A stretch of DNA of 64,000 nucleotides from Inia geoffrensis (taxonomy: Eukaryota; Chordata; Mammalia; Artiodactyla; Iniidae): the NCBI GenBank assembly GCA_036417435.1, contig JAZAQT010000083.1, forward strand, positions 124,001 to 188,000. The letters run 5' to 3'. The position numbers were made by a program, and so were the translations under genes. A model generated the notes under the pieces. That model was not told the origin of the DNA, did no database searches, and was given only the letters and a program-made list of their open reading frames with translations. Every line of letters starts with the position of its first letter. Position 1 is the first letter of the stretch. This document shows, one piece after another, positions 13,923 to 24,334 of this stretch.

Positions 13923-15658
13923 TTGGCCAAAAAGGGCGTATGCGTTTTTTCCTCAATGTATTCAGGAAAAAACGCATACGCCCTTTTTGGCCAACCAAGC
14001 AAGCCTGCAATGGAAATACGCACTACAAGGAAGTCTCACTTCCCACCGATCCAAAGGGCCGTCCGAAAAAAGTGTAAAATCCAGAGAGGCAGGACAGGCC
14101 ATGGAGAACCGGCAGCCTTGTTAAGCTGATGGGCGGGATGTAAATTGCCAACAGCCAATCTGGAGAAGTGGATGGTGTTTCCTGGAACAAAGAAAAAAAC
14201 AAGGTAGAGAGCCTAGGGCACTTCCACTTATGGTGCTATAGATTCGGAAAATTTAAATGAAAAAGACACAGCCACACTAAAGTTTGGGGCTGCTCTGTGT
14301 ACGGGATCCTTGACTATGGTACAACTTTTATAGCCCAGAAAGAGAAAAATGGATATAGAAGTTGTGGTACATCCCTACAATGGAATATCACTCAACAATG
14401 AAATCAATGGCAACAGACCAGTAGCAGCATAATGAGAGGATTTAGTTATGATGATTCTAAGTGAAATAAGTCACACAGAAAAAGAAACATCATAAGATAT
14501 CACTAATACCGGGAATGTAAACACGGCTACGTGTGAACTGCATTACAAAACACAACAGAGTCTCACATTTACAAAAGAAACTTATGCTTGCTTAAGGGGA
14601 AAGGAGAGTGGGGAGGCTGCATAAAACCAGAGGTTCACATTAGGACAGATACCATTCCATAAGCCAAATATATATTAGACAAGACCTACTCCTTGCTCAA
14701 CCAAATGGACTCAACACCCCGTATTCAAAACCTAGGAATATGCCTGAGTATGAAGAAAATTAAAACCCATACATTTATAGTTCTCCATAAGAAAATCATT
14801 TGTGTACAGCACCATACACACAGCAGTGTCAATAAGCTAAATCCCCTTATAAAAATAAATTTGAAAAACAAAACACAAGATCTGTGAAATAGAGAGAAAT
14901 TCTTAAATAAGTCCTTCAGGGCTTGTGAGGAATCTTGGATTTACCACCTCTACCTCTACAGCTGTGGGAGAGATAAGGCTGGACACTTGGGGCTGATAGT
15001 ATTTGTGAGGGAATGCAGACCCTTTGAGGTAATGATGCATGGTTCCCATTCCACGGGTCACAAATCTCCACGTTTAAGGGATTTATCCTTCAGCTAAAAT
15101 ATGCATGGAAAACCCAGAATATGGTCCACGAAGTGATCAGGCATAATTTCTAAAACTCATCACCATTTTCGCCCCCTGGTACTCGAGTTCGCCGTTCCAG
15201 ATGCGATATTAACATTCTCCCCACTTGGAGAGTCAGTGCCTTTGACCTCTTGTTTGGCACAGTTTGCAATTTCTGTGGAAGATGAACAGGAATAAGGAGA
15301 ACCAATGAGCGGCTAACTCGATGTGTTTGGACGGGCACATTGAACTCTGATTTTCCTACAGGAAGAAGAATTCACCAGAGGCTCAGCGGGCCATGCCGGA
15401 ACGAGATTAGGGACTGAAGCAATTCTTCGGGTTTTCGGTCAGCTCACAAGAAAGCGAGTTGAGAAAAGGAGATCTTTGGCACTGTAACTCACAATCCTGC
15501 AGAGTTCCAAATGACCCCTATCATCCAAAAATTTATTGAAGGAAGGCTGTGAAGAGGACTTGAACGCGACGCAGAATTGCAGAAAACAGATATCAGGGAG
15601 TAGATAAGAATTGCTCTGAAAGCGTAGGAAAAGAGGCAGCAGTTCGACAGTGATGCAC
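13923..15658. repeat. Satellite unit 9, 1,736 bp
   Basis: Type-b palindrome (two mismatches) joined to a different body. Distinctive variants: GTTAAGCTG, CCAATCTGG, AAGGTAGA, CCTGAGTATG, ATAGTTCTCC, CAAGATCTG, CATCACCATT, GGGAGTAGA. Counterpart: unit 14. Confidence 0.95.
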
Positions 15659-17394
15659 TTGGCCAAAAAGGGCGTATGCGTTTTTTCCTGAATATATTCA
15701 GGAAAAAACGCATACGCCCTTTTTGGCCAACCAAGCAAGCCTGCAATGGAAATCCCCACTACAAGGAAGTCTCACTTCCCACCGATCCAAAGGGCCGTCC
15801 GAAAAAAGTGTAAAATCCAGAGAGGCAGGACAGGCCATGGAGAACCGGCAGCCTTGTTATGCTGATGGGCGGGATGTAAATTGCCAACAGCCACTCTGGA
15901 GAAGTGGATGGTGTTTCCTGGAACAAAGAAAAAAACAAGCTAGAGAGCCTAGGGCACTTCCACTTATGGTGCTATAGATTCGGAAAATTTAAATGAAAAA
16001 GACACAGCCACACCAAAGTTTGGGGCTGCTCTGTGTACGGGATCCTTGACTATGGTACAACTTTAATAGCCCAGAAAGAGAAAAATGGATATAGAAGTTG
16101 TGGTACATCCCTACAGTGGAATATCACTCAACAATGAAATCCATGGCAACACACCAGTAGCAGCATAATGACAGGATTTAGTTATGATGATTCTAAGTGA
16201 AATAAGTCACACAGAAAAAGAAACATCATAAGATATCACTAATACCGGGAATGTAAACACGGCTACGCGTGAGCTGCATTTCAAAACACAACAGAGTCTC
16301 ACATTTACAAAAGAAACTTAGGCTTGCTTAAGGGTAAAGGAGAGTGCGGAGGCGGCATAAAACCAGAGGTTGACATTAGGACAGATACCATTCCATAAGC
16401 CAAATGTTTATTAGACAAGACCTACTCCTCGCTCAACCATATGGACTCAACGCCCCGTATTCAAAACCTAGGAATATACCTGACTATGAAAAAAATTAAA
16501 ACCCATACATTTATAGGTCTCCATAAGAAAATCATTTGTGTACAGCACCATACACACAGCAGTGTCAATAAGCTAAATCCCCTTATAAAAATAAATTTGA
16601 AAAACAAAACACAAGGACTGTGAAATAGAGAGAAATTCTTAAATAAGTCCTTCAGGGCTTGTGAGGAATCTTGGATTTACCACCTCTACATCCACAGCTG
16701 GGGGAGAGATAAGGCTGGACACTTGGGGCTGATAGTATTGGTTAGGGAATGCAGACCCTTTGAGGTAATGGTGCATGGTTCCCATTCCACGGGTCCCAAA
16801 TCTCCACGTTTAAGGGATTTATCCTTCAGCTAAAATATGCATGGAAAACCCAGAATATGGTCCACGAAGTGATCAGGCATAATTTCTAAAACTCATCGCC
16901 ATTTTCGCCCCCTGATACTCGAGTTCGCCGTTCCAGATGCGGTATTAACATTCTCCCCACTTGGAGAGTCAGTGCCTTTGACCTCTTGTTTGGCACAGTT
17001 TGCAATTTCTGTGGAAGATGAACAGGAATAAGGAGAACCAATGAGCGGCTAACTCGATGTGTTTGGACGGGCACATTGAACTCTGATTTCCCTACAGGAA
17101 GAAGAATTCACCAAAGGCTCAGCGGGCCATGCCGGAACGAGATTAGGGCCTGAAGCAATTCTTCGGGTTTTCGGTCAGCTCACAAGAAAGCGAGTTGAGA
17201 AAAGGAGATCTTTGGCACTGTAACTCACAATCCTGCAGAGTTCCAAATGACCCCTATCATCCAAAAATTTATTGAAGGAAGGCTGTGAAGAGGACTTGAA
17301 CGCGACGCAGAATTGCAGAAAACAGATATCAGGGGGTAGATAAGAATTGCTCTGAAAGCGTAGGAAAAGAGGCAGCAGTTCGACAGTGATGCAC
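15659..17394. repeat. Satellite unit 10, 1,736 bp, perfect palindrome
   Basis: First perfect palindrome from the left. Distinctive variants: AATCCCCACT, CTACAGTGG, GTGCGGAGGCGGC, AAATGTTTA, TTGGTTAGGG. Counterpart: unit 15. Confidence 0.95.
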
Positions 17395-17466
17395 TTGGCC
17401 AAAAAGGGCGTATGCGTTTTTTCCTGAATATATTCAGGAAAAAACGCATACGCCCTTTTTGGCCAA
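17395..17466. repeat. 72-bp perfect palindrome without spacer (reference copy, unit 11)
   Basis: Two 36-bp arms are exact reverse complements with no spacer; the centre lies between 17430 and 17431 inside TGAATATATTCA. The arm begins TTGGCCAAAAAGGGCG and contains GTATGCG followed by a T6 run. The bases just outside (C at 17394 and C at 17467) do not pair, so 72 bp is the full extent. The equivalent site opens every unit. By eye the match is perfect in 16 of 37 copies (units 10, 11, 15, 16, 20, 21, 24, 25, 27-31, 34-36), has one mismatch in 9, two in 4 and three in 8. Such a sequence can extrude as a cruciform in DNA or fold into a hairpin in RNA. Its function is unknown. Confidence 0.97.
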
Positions 17467-17478
17467 CCAAGCAAGCCT

Positions 17479-18350
17479 GCAATGGAAATCCGCACTACAA
17501 GGAAGTCTCACTTCCCACCGATCCAAAGGGCCGTCCGAAAAAAGTGTAAAATCCAGAGAGGCAGGACAGGCCGTGGAGAACCGGCAGCCTTGTTATGCTG
17601 ATGGGCGGGATGTAAATTGCCAACAGCCACTCTGGAGAAGTGGATGGTGTTTCCTGGAACAAAGAAAAAAACAAGCTAGACAGCCTAGGGCACTTCCACT
17701 TATGGTGCTATAGATTCGGAAAATTTAAATGAAAAAGACACAGCCACACCAAAGTTTGGGGCTGCTCTGTGTACGGGATCCTTGACTATGGTACAACTTT
17801 AATAGCCCAGAAAGAGAAAAATGGATATAGAAGTTGTGGTACATCCCTACAATGGAATATCACTCAACATTGAAATCAATGGCAACACACCAGTAGCAGC
17901 ATAATGAGAAGATTTAGTTATGATGATTCTAAGTGAAATAAGTCACACAGAAAAAGAAACATCATAAGATATCACTAATACCGGGAATGTAAACACGGCT
18001 ACGTGTGAACTGCATTACAAAACACAACAGAGTCTCACATTTACAAAAGAAACTTATGCTTGCTTAAGGGGAAAGGAGAGTGGGGAGGCTGCATAAAACC
18101 AGAGGTTCATATTAGGACAGATACCATTCCATAAGCCAAATATATATTAGACAAGACCTACTCCTTGCTCAACGAAATGGACTCAACACCCCGTATTCAA
18201 AACCTAGGAATATGCCTGACTATGAAGAAAATTAAAACCCATACATTTATAGGTCTCCATAAGAAAATCATTTGTGTACAGCACCATACACACAGCAGTG
18301 TCAATAAGCTAAATCCCCTTATAAAAATAAATTTGAAAAACAAAACACAA
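17479..18350 (+). mobile_element. 5'-truncated LINE-1 3' end embedded in the satellite unit (reference copy, unit 11)
   Basis: This ~870-bp stretch reads as the end of a mammalian L1: the last part of ORF2, then the 3' UTR, ending in an A-rich tail (AAAAATAAATTTGAAAAACAAAAC). Recognisable landmarks, compared with artiodactyl-type L1 from memory, are GATGTAAATTG followed by CAGCCACTCTGGAGAAG; a WYIPTMEY-like peptide from GGTACATCCCTACAATGGAATA; and ATTCTAAGTGAAATAAGTCACACAGAAAAAGA, encoding the ILSEIS.TEKE motif near the ORF2 C-terminus. Stops and frameshifts separate these pieces, so it is a dead relic with no reverse transcriptase or endonuclease domain. The same segment sits at about +84 to +955 in every unit. 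Exact ends need an alignment to an L1 consensus. Confidence 0.88.
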
Positions 18351-19130
18351 GGACTGTGAAATAGAGAGAAATTCTTAAATAAGTCCTTCAGGGCTTGTGA
18401 GGAATCTTGGATTTACCACCTCTACATCCACAGCTGGGGGAGAGATAAGGCTGGACACTTGGGGCTGATACTATTGGTGAGGGAATGCAGACCCTTTGAG
18501 GTAATGGTGCATGGTTCCCATTCCACGGGTCCCAAATCTCCACGTTTAAGGGATTTATCCTTCAGCTAAAATATGCATGGAAAACCCAGAATATGGTCCA
18601 CGAAGTGATCAGGCATAATTTCTAAAACTCATCGCCATTTTCGCCCCCTGATACTCGAGTTCGCCGTTCCAGGTGCGATATTAACATTCTCCCCACTTGG
18701 AGAGTCAGTGCCTTTGACCTCTTGTTTGGCACAGTTTGCAATTTCTGTGGAAGATGAACAGGAATAAGGAGAACCAATGAGCGGCTAACTCGATGTGTTT
18801 GGACGGGCACATTGAACTCTGATTTCCCTACAGGAAGAAGAATTCACCAAAGGCTCAGCGGGCCATGCCGGAACGAGATTAGGGCCTGAAGCAATTCTTC
18901 GGGTTTGCGGTCAGCTCACAAGAAAGCGAGTTGAGAAAAGGAGATCTTTGGCACTGTAACTCACAATCCTGCAGAGTTCCAAATGACACCTATCATCCAA
19001 AAATTTATTGAAGGAAGGCTGTGAAGAGGACTTGAACGCGACGCAGAATTGCAGAAAACAGATATCAGGGGTTAGATAAGAATTGCTCTGAAAGAGTAGG
19101 AAAAGAGGCAGCAGTTCGACAGTGGTGCAC
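18351..19130. repeat. Non-L1, CpG-rich half of the satellite unit (reference copy, unit 11)
   Basis: From the end of the L1 tail to the next palindrome I recognise no gene, RNA or transposon. It has many CpG dinucleotides (about 22 counted by eye in ~770 bp, against about 7 in the ~750 bp of L1 part from 17607 to 18360). It carries single restriction landmarks conserved in most units, such as GAATTC in GAAGAATTCACC and, outside types a and b, CTCGAG. The - strand is open for 106 codons across its right end and the palindrome, but the frame starts at GTG with no internal ATG, so it is not called a gene. Confidence 0.75.
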
Positions 19131-20865
19131 TTGGCCAAAAAGGGTGTATGCGTTTTTTCCTGAATATATTTCGGAAAAAACGCATACGCCCTTTTTGGCC
19201 AACCAAGCAAGCCTGCAATGGAAATCCGCACTACAAGAAGTCTCACTTCCCACCGATCCAAACGGCCGTCCGAAAAAAGTGTAAAATCCAGAGAGGCAGG
19301 ACAGGCCATGGAGAACCGGCAGCCTTTTTATGCTGATGGGCGGGATGTAAATTGCCAACAGCCACTCTGGAGAAGTGGATGGTGTTTCCTGGAACAAAGA
19401 AAAAACCAAGCTAGAGAGCCTAGGGCACTTCCACTTATGGTGCTATAGATTCGGAAAATTTAAATGAAAAAGACACAGCCACACCAAAGTTTGGGGCTGC
19501 TCTGTGTACGGGAGCCTTGACTATGGTACAACTTTAATAGCCGAGAAAGAGAAAAATGGATATAGAAGTTGTGGTACATCCCTACAATGGAATATCACTC
19601 AACAATGTAATCAATGGCAACAGACCAGTAGCAGCATAATGACAGGATTTAGTTATGATGATTCTAAGTGAAATAAGTCACACAGAAAAAGAAACATCAT
19701 AAGATATCACTAATACCGGGAATGTAAACACGGCTATGCGTGAGCTGCATTTCAAAACAAAACAGAGTCTCACATTTACAAAAGAAACTTAGGCTTGCTT
19801 AAGGATAAAGGAGAGTGGGGAGGATGCATAAAACCAGAGGTTGACATTAGGACAGATACCATTCCATAAGCCAAATATATATTAGACAAGACCTACTCCT
19901 TGCTCAACCAAATGGACTCAACACCCCGTATTCAAAACCTAGGAATATGCCTGACTATGAAGAAAATTAAAACCCATACATTTATAGGTCTCCATAAGAA
20001 AATCATTTGTGTACAGCACCATACACACAGCAGTGTCAATAAGCTAAATCCCCTTATAAAAATAAATTTGAAAAACAAAACACAAGGACTGTGAAATAGA
20101 GAGAAATTCTTAAATAAATCCTTCAGGACTTGTGAGGAATCTTGGATTTACCACCTCTACATCTACGGCTGTGGGAGAGATAAGGCTGGACACTTGGGGC
20201 TGATAGTATTTGTGAGGGAATGCAGACCCTTTGAGGTAATGGTGCATGGTTCCCATTCCACGGGTCACAAATCTCCACGTTTAAGGGATTTATCCTTCAG
20301 CTAAAATATGCATGGAAAACCCAGAATATGGTCCACTAAGTGATCAGGCATAATTTCTAAAACTCATCGCCATTTTCGCCCCCTGGTACTCGAGTTCGCC
20401 GTTCCAGATGCGATATTAACATTCTCCCCACTTGGAGAGTCAGTGCCTTTGACCTCTTGTTTGACACAGTTTGCAATTTCTGTGGAAGATGAACAGGAAT
20501 AAGGAGAACCAATGAGCGGCTAACTCGATGTGTTTGGACGGGCACATTGAACTCTGATTTCCCTACAGGAAGAAGAATTCACCAAAGGCTCAGCGGGCCA
20601 TGCCGGAACGAGATTAGGGCCTGAAGCAATTCTTCGGGTTTTCGGTCAGCTCACAAGAAAGCGAGTTGAGAAAAGGAGATTTTTGGCACTGTAACTCACA
20701 ATCCTGCAGAGTTCCAAATGACACCTATCATCCAAAAATTTATTGAAGGAAGGCTGTGAAGAGGACTTGAACGCGACGCAGAATTGCAGAAAACAGATAT
20801 CAGGGGTTAGATAAGAATTGCTCTGAAAGAGTAGGAAAAGAGGCAGCAGTTCGACAGTGGTGCAC
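19131..20865. repeat. Satellite unit 12, mosaic, 1,735 bp
   Basis: Copy-B counterpart of unit 7, including the loss of GGATCC at 19512. Private TCCACTAAG near 20335. Confidence 0.95.
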
Positions 20866-22598
20866 TTGGCCAAAAAGGGTGTATGCGTTTTTTCCTGAAT
20901 ATATTTCGGAAAAAACGCATACGCCCTTTTTGGCCAACCAAGCAAGCCTGCAATGGAAATCCGCACTACAAGAAGTCTCACTTCCCACCGATCCAAAGGG
21001 CCGTCCGAAAAAAGTGTAAAATCCAGAGAGGCAGGACAGGCCATGGAGAACCGGCAGCCTTTTTCTGCTGATGGGCGGGATGTAAATTGCCAACAGCCAC
21101 TCTGGAGAAGTGGATGGTGTTTCCTGGAACAAAGAAAAAACCAAGCTAGAGAGCCTAGGGCACTTCCACTTATGGTGCTATAGATTCGGAAAATTTAAAT
21201 GAAAAAGACACAGCCACACCAAAGTTTGGGGCTGCTCTGTGTACGGGATCCTTGACTATGGTACAACTTTAATAGCCGAGAAAGAGAAAAATGGATATAG
21301 AAGTTGTGGTACATCCCTACAATGGAATATCACTCAACAATGAAATCAATGGCAACAGACCAGTAGCAGCATAATGAGAGGATTTAGTTATGATGATTCT
21401 AAGTGAAATAAGTCACACAGAAAAAGAAACATCATAAGATATCACTAATACCGGGAATGTAAACACGGCTACGCGTGAGCTGCATTTCAAAACAAAACAG
21501 AGTCTCACATTTACCAAAGAAACTTAGGCTTGCTTAAGGGTAAAGGAGAGTGGGGAGGCTGCATAAAACCAGAGGTTGACATTAGGACAGATACCATTCC
21601 ATAAGCCAAATATTTATTAGACAAGACCTACTCCTCGCTCAACCATATGGACTCAACGCCCCGTATTCAAAACTTAGGAATATACCTGACTATGAAGAAA
21701 ATTAAAACCCATACATTTATAGGTCTCCATAAGAAAATTATTTGTGTACAGCACCATACACACAGCAGTGTCAATAAGCTAAAGCCCCTTATAAAAATAA
21801 ATTTGAAAAAGAAAACACAAGGACTGTGAAATAGAGAGAAATTCTTAAATAACTCCTTGAGGGCTTGTGAGGAATCTTGGATTTACCACCTCTACATCCA
21901 CAGCTGTGGGAGAGATAAGGCTGGACACTGGGGTTGATACTATTGGTGAGGGAATGCAGACCCTTTGAGGTAATGGTGCATGGTTCCCATTGCACGGGTC
22001 CCAAGTCTCCACGTTTAAGGGATTTATCCTTCAGCTAAAATATGCATGGAAAACCCAGAATATGGTCCACGAAGTGACCAGGCAAAATTTTAAAACTCAT
22101 CGCCATTTTCGCCCCCTGGTACTGGAGTTCGCCCTTCCAGATGCGATATTAACATTCTCCCCACTTGGAGAGTCAGTGCCTTTGACCTCTTGTTTGGCAC
22201 AGTTTGCAATTTCTGTGGAAGATGAACAGGAATAAGGAGAACCAATGAGTGGCTAACTCGATGTGTTTGGACGGGCACATTGAACTCTGATTTCCCTACA
22301 GGAAGAAGAATTCACCAAAGGCTCAGCGGGCCATGCCGGAACGAGATTAGGGCCTGAAGCAATTCTTCGGGTTTGCGGTCAGCTCACAAGAAAGCGAGTT
22401 GAGAAAAGGAGATTTTTGGCACTGTAACTCACAATCCTGCAGAGTTCCAAATGACCTCTATCATCCAAAAATTTATTGAAGGAAGGCTGTGAAGAGGACT
22501 TGAACCCGACGCAGAATTGCAGAAAACAGATATCAGGGGGTAGATAAGAATTGCTCTGAAAGCGTAGGAAAAGACGCAGCAGTTCGACAGTGATGCAC
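20866..22598. repeat. Satellite unit 13, type a, 1,733 bp
   Basis: Copy-B counterpart of unit 8; private TTTTTCTGC near 21062. It is the rightmost unit in the window with the full type-a deletion set. Confidence 0.95.
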
Positions 22599-24334
22599 TT
22601 GGCCAAAAAGGGCGTATGCGTTTTTTCCTCAATGTATTCAGGAAAAAACGCATACGCCCTTTTTGGCCAACCAAGCAAGCCTGCAATGGAAATACGCACT
22701 ACAAGGAAGTCTCACTTCCCACCGATCCAAAGGGCCGTCCGAAAAAAGTGTAAAATCCAGAGAGGCAGGACAGGCCATGGAGAACCGGCAGCCTTGTTAA
22801 GCTGATGGGCGGGATGTAAATTGCCAACAGCCAATCTGGAGAAGTGGATGGTGTTTCCTGGAACAAAGAAAAAAACAAGGTAGAGAGCCTAGGGCACTTC
22901 CACTTATGGTGCTATAGATTCGGAAAATTTAAATGAAAAAGACACAGCCACACCAAAGTTTGGGGCTGCTCTGTGTACGGGATCCTTGACTATGGTACAA
23001 CTTTTATAGCCCAGAAAGAGAAAAATGGATATAGAAGTTGTGGTACATCCCTACAATGGAATATCACTCAACAATGAAATCAATGGCAACAGACCAGTAG
23101 CAGCATAATGAGAGGATTTAGTTATGATGATTCTAAGTGAAATAAGTCACACAGAAAAAGAAACATCATAAGATATCACTAATACCGGGAATGTAAACAC
23201 GGCTACGTGTGAACTGCATTACAAAACACAACAGAGTCTCACATTTACAAAAGAAACTTATGCTTGCTTAAGGGGAAAGGAGAGTGGGGAGGCTGCATAA
23301 AACCAGAGGTTCACATTAGGACAGATACCATTCCATAAGCCAAATATATATTAGACAAGACCTACTCCTTGCTCAACCAAATGGACTCAACACCCCGTAT
23401 TCAAAACCTAGGAATATGCCTGAGTATGAAGAAAATTAAAACCCATACATTTATAGTTCTCCATAAGAAAATCATTTGTGTACAGCACCATACACACAGC
23501 AGTGTCAATAAGCTAAATCCCCTTATAAAAATAAATTTGAAAAACAAAACACAAGATCTGTGAAATAGAGAGAAATTCTTAAATAAGTCCTTCAGGGCTT
23601 GTGAGGAATCTTGGATTTACCACCTCTACCTCTACAGCTGTGGGAGAGATAAGGCTGGACACTTGGGGCTGATAGTATTTGTGAGGGAATGCAGACCCTT
23701 TGAGGTAATGGTGCATGGTTCCCATTCCACGGGTCACAAATCTCCACGTTTAAGGGATTTATCCTTCAGCTAAAATATGCATGGAAAACCCAGAATATGG
23801 TCCACGAAGTGATCAGGCATAATTTCTAAAACTCATCACCATTTTCGCCCCCTGGTACTCGAGTTCGCCGTTCCAGATGCGATATTAACATTCTCCCCAC
23901 TTGGAGAGTCAGTGCCTTTGACCTCTTGTTTGGCACAGTTTGCAATTTCTGTGGAAGATGAACAGGAATAAGGAGAACCAATGAGCGGCTAACTCGATGT
24001 GTTTGGACGGGCACATAGAACTCTGATTTTCCTACAGGAAGAAGAATTCACCAGAGGCTCAGCGGGCCATGCCGGAACGAGATTAGGGACTGAAGCAATT
24101 CTTCGGGTTTTCGGTCAGCTCACAAGAAAGCGAGTTGAGAAAAGGAGATCTTTGGCACTGTAACTCACAATCCTGCAGAGTTCCAAATGACCCCTATCAT
24201 CCAAAAATTTATTGAAGGAAGGCTGTGAAGAGGACTTGAACGCGACGCAGAATTGCAGAAAACAGATATCAGGGAGTAGATAAGAATTGCTCTGAAAGCG
24301 TAGGAAAAGAGGCAGCAGTTCGACAGTGATGCAC
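22599..24334. repeat. Satellite unit 14, 1,736 bp
   Basis: Copy-B counterpart of unit 9, with the same type-b palindrome. Private GCACATAGAAC near 24016. Confidence 0.95.

Larger units (their letters stand above)
10312..18987. repeat. 5-unit higher-order repeat, 8,676 bp, copy A
   Basis: This block covers units 7-11. It is paired with 18988-25846 at a constant offset of 8,676 bp. Diagnostic shared rarities include GGGAGCC in place of GGGATCC (10836/19512), the unit-9 cluster (GTTAAGCTG, AAGGTAGA, ATAGTTCTCC, CAAGATCTG) and the unit-10 cluster (AATCCCCACT, GTGCGGAGGCGGC, AAATGTTTA). The left edge lies between 10271 and 10312: T10270 against C18946 already differs, while A at 10312/18988 is shared. 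Confidence 0.9.
17395..19130. repeat. Satellite unit 11, 1,736 bp, perfect palindrome (reference unit)
   Basis: First unit with GGCCGTGGAG instead of GGCCATGGAG. Private changes: CAACATTGAAATC near 17875, ATGAGAAGATTT and CCAGGTGCG near 18671. Its end passes into the copy-B block at about 18,947-18,988. Confidence 0.95.

Noticed and set aside
17175..17495. 106-codon - strand frame, present in all 36 complete copies at this offset
   Set aside because: It opens at GTG and has no internal ATG, reads straight through the palindrome, and matches no family I recognise. Its recurrence follows from tandem repetition; differences between copies include non-synonymous ones (C/S/R at one site).
17459..17713. 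84-codon + strand frame starting inside the palindrome
   Set aside because: Starts at TTG and covers L1-derived DNA in a frame without ORF2 similarity; it changes freely between copies.
18165..18359. 64-codon + strand frame across the L1 3' UTR and A-rich tail
   Set aside because: Non-ATG start, low-complexity lysine/asparagine-rich product from A-rich DNA; not a gene.
18830..18905. Inverted pair GAAGAATT ... AATTCTTC within the non-L1 part
   Set aside because: Only 8 bp per arm with about 55-60 bp between; expected by chance and not comparable to the 72-bp palindrome.
18895..18915. Possible CENP-B box at CTTCGGGTTTGCGGTCAG
   Set aside because: The core spacing TTCG-N4-A-N2-CGGG is not met (wrong base at the A position, CGGT one base too close). 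No other canonical match was found in the unit on either strand by eye.
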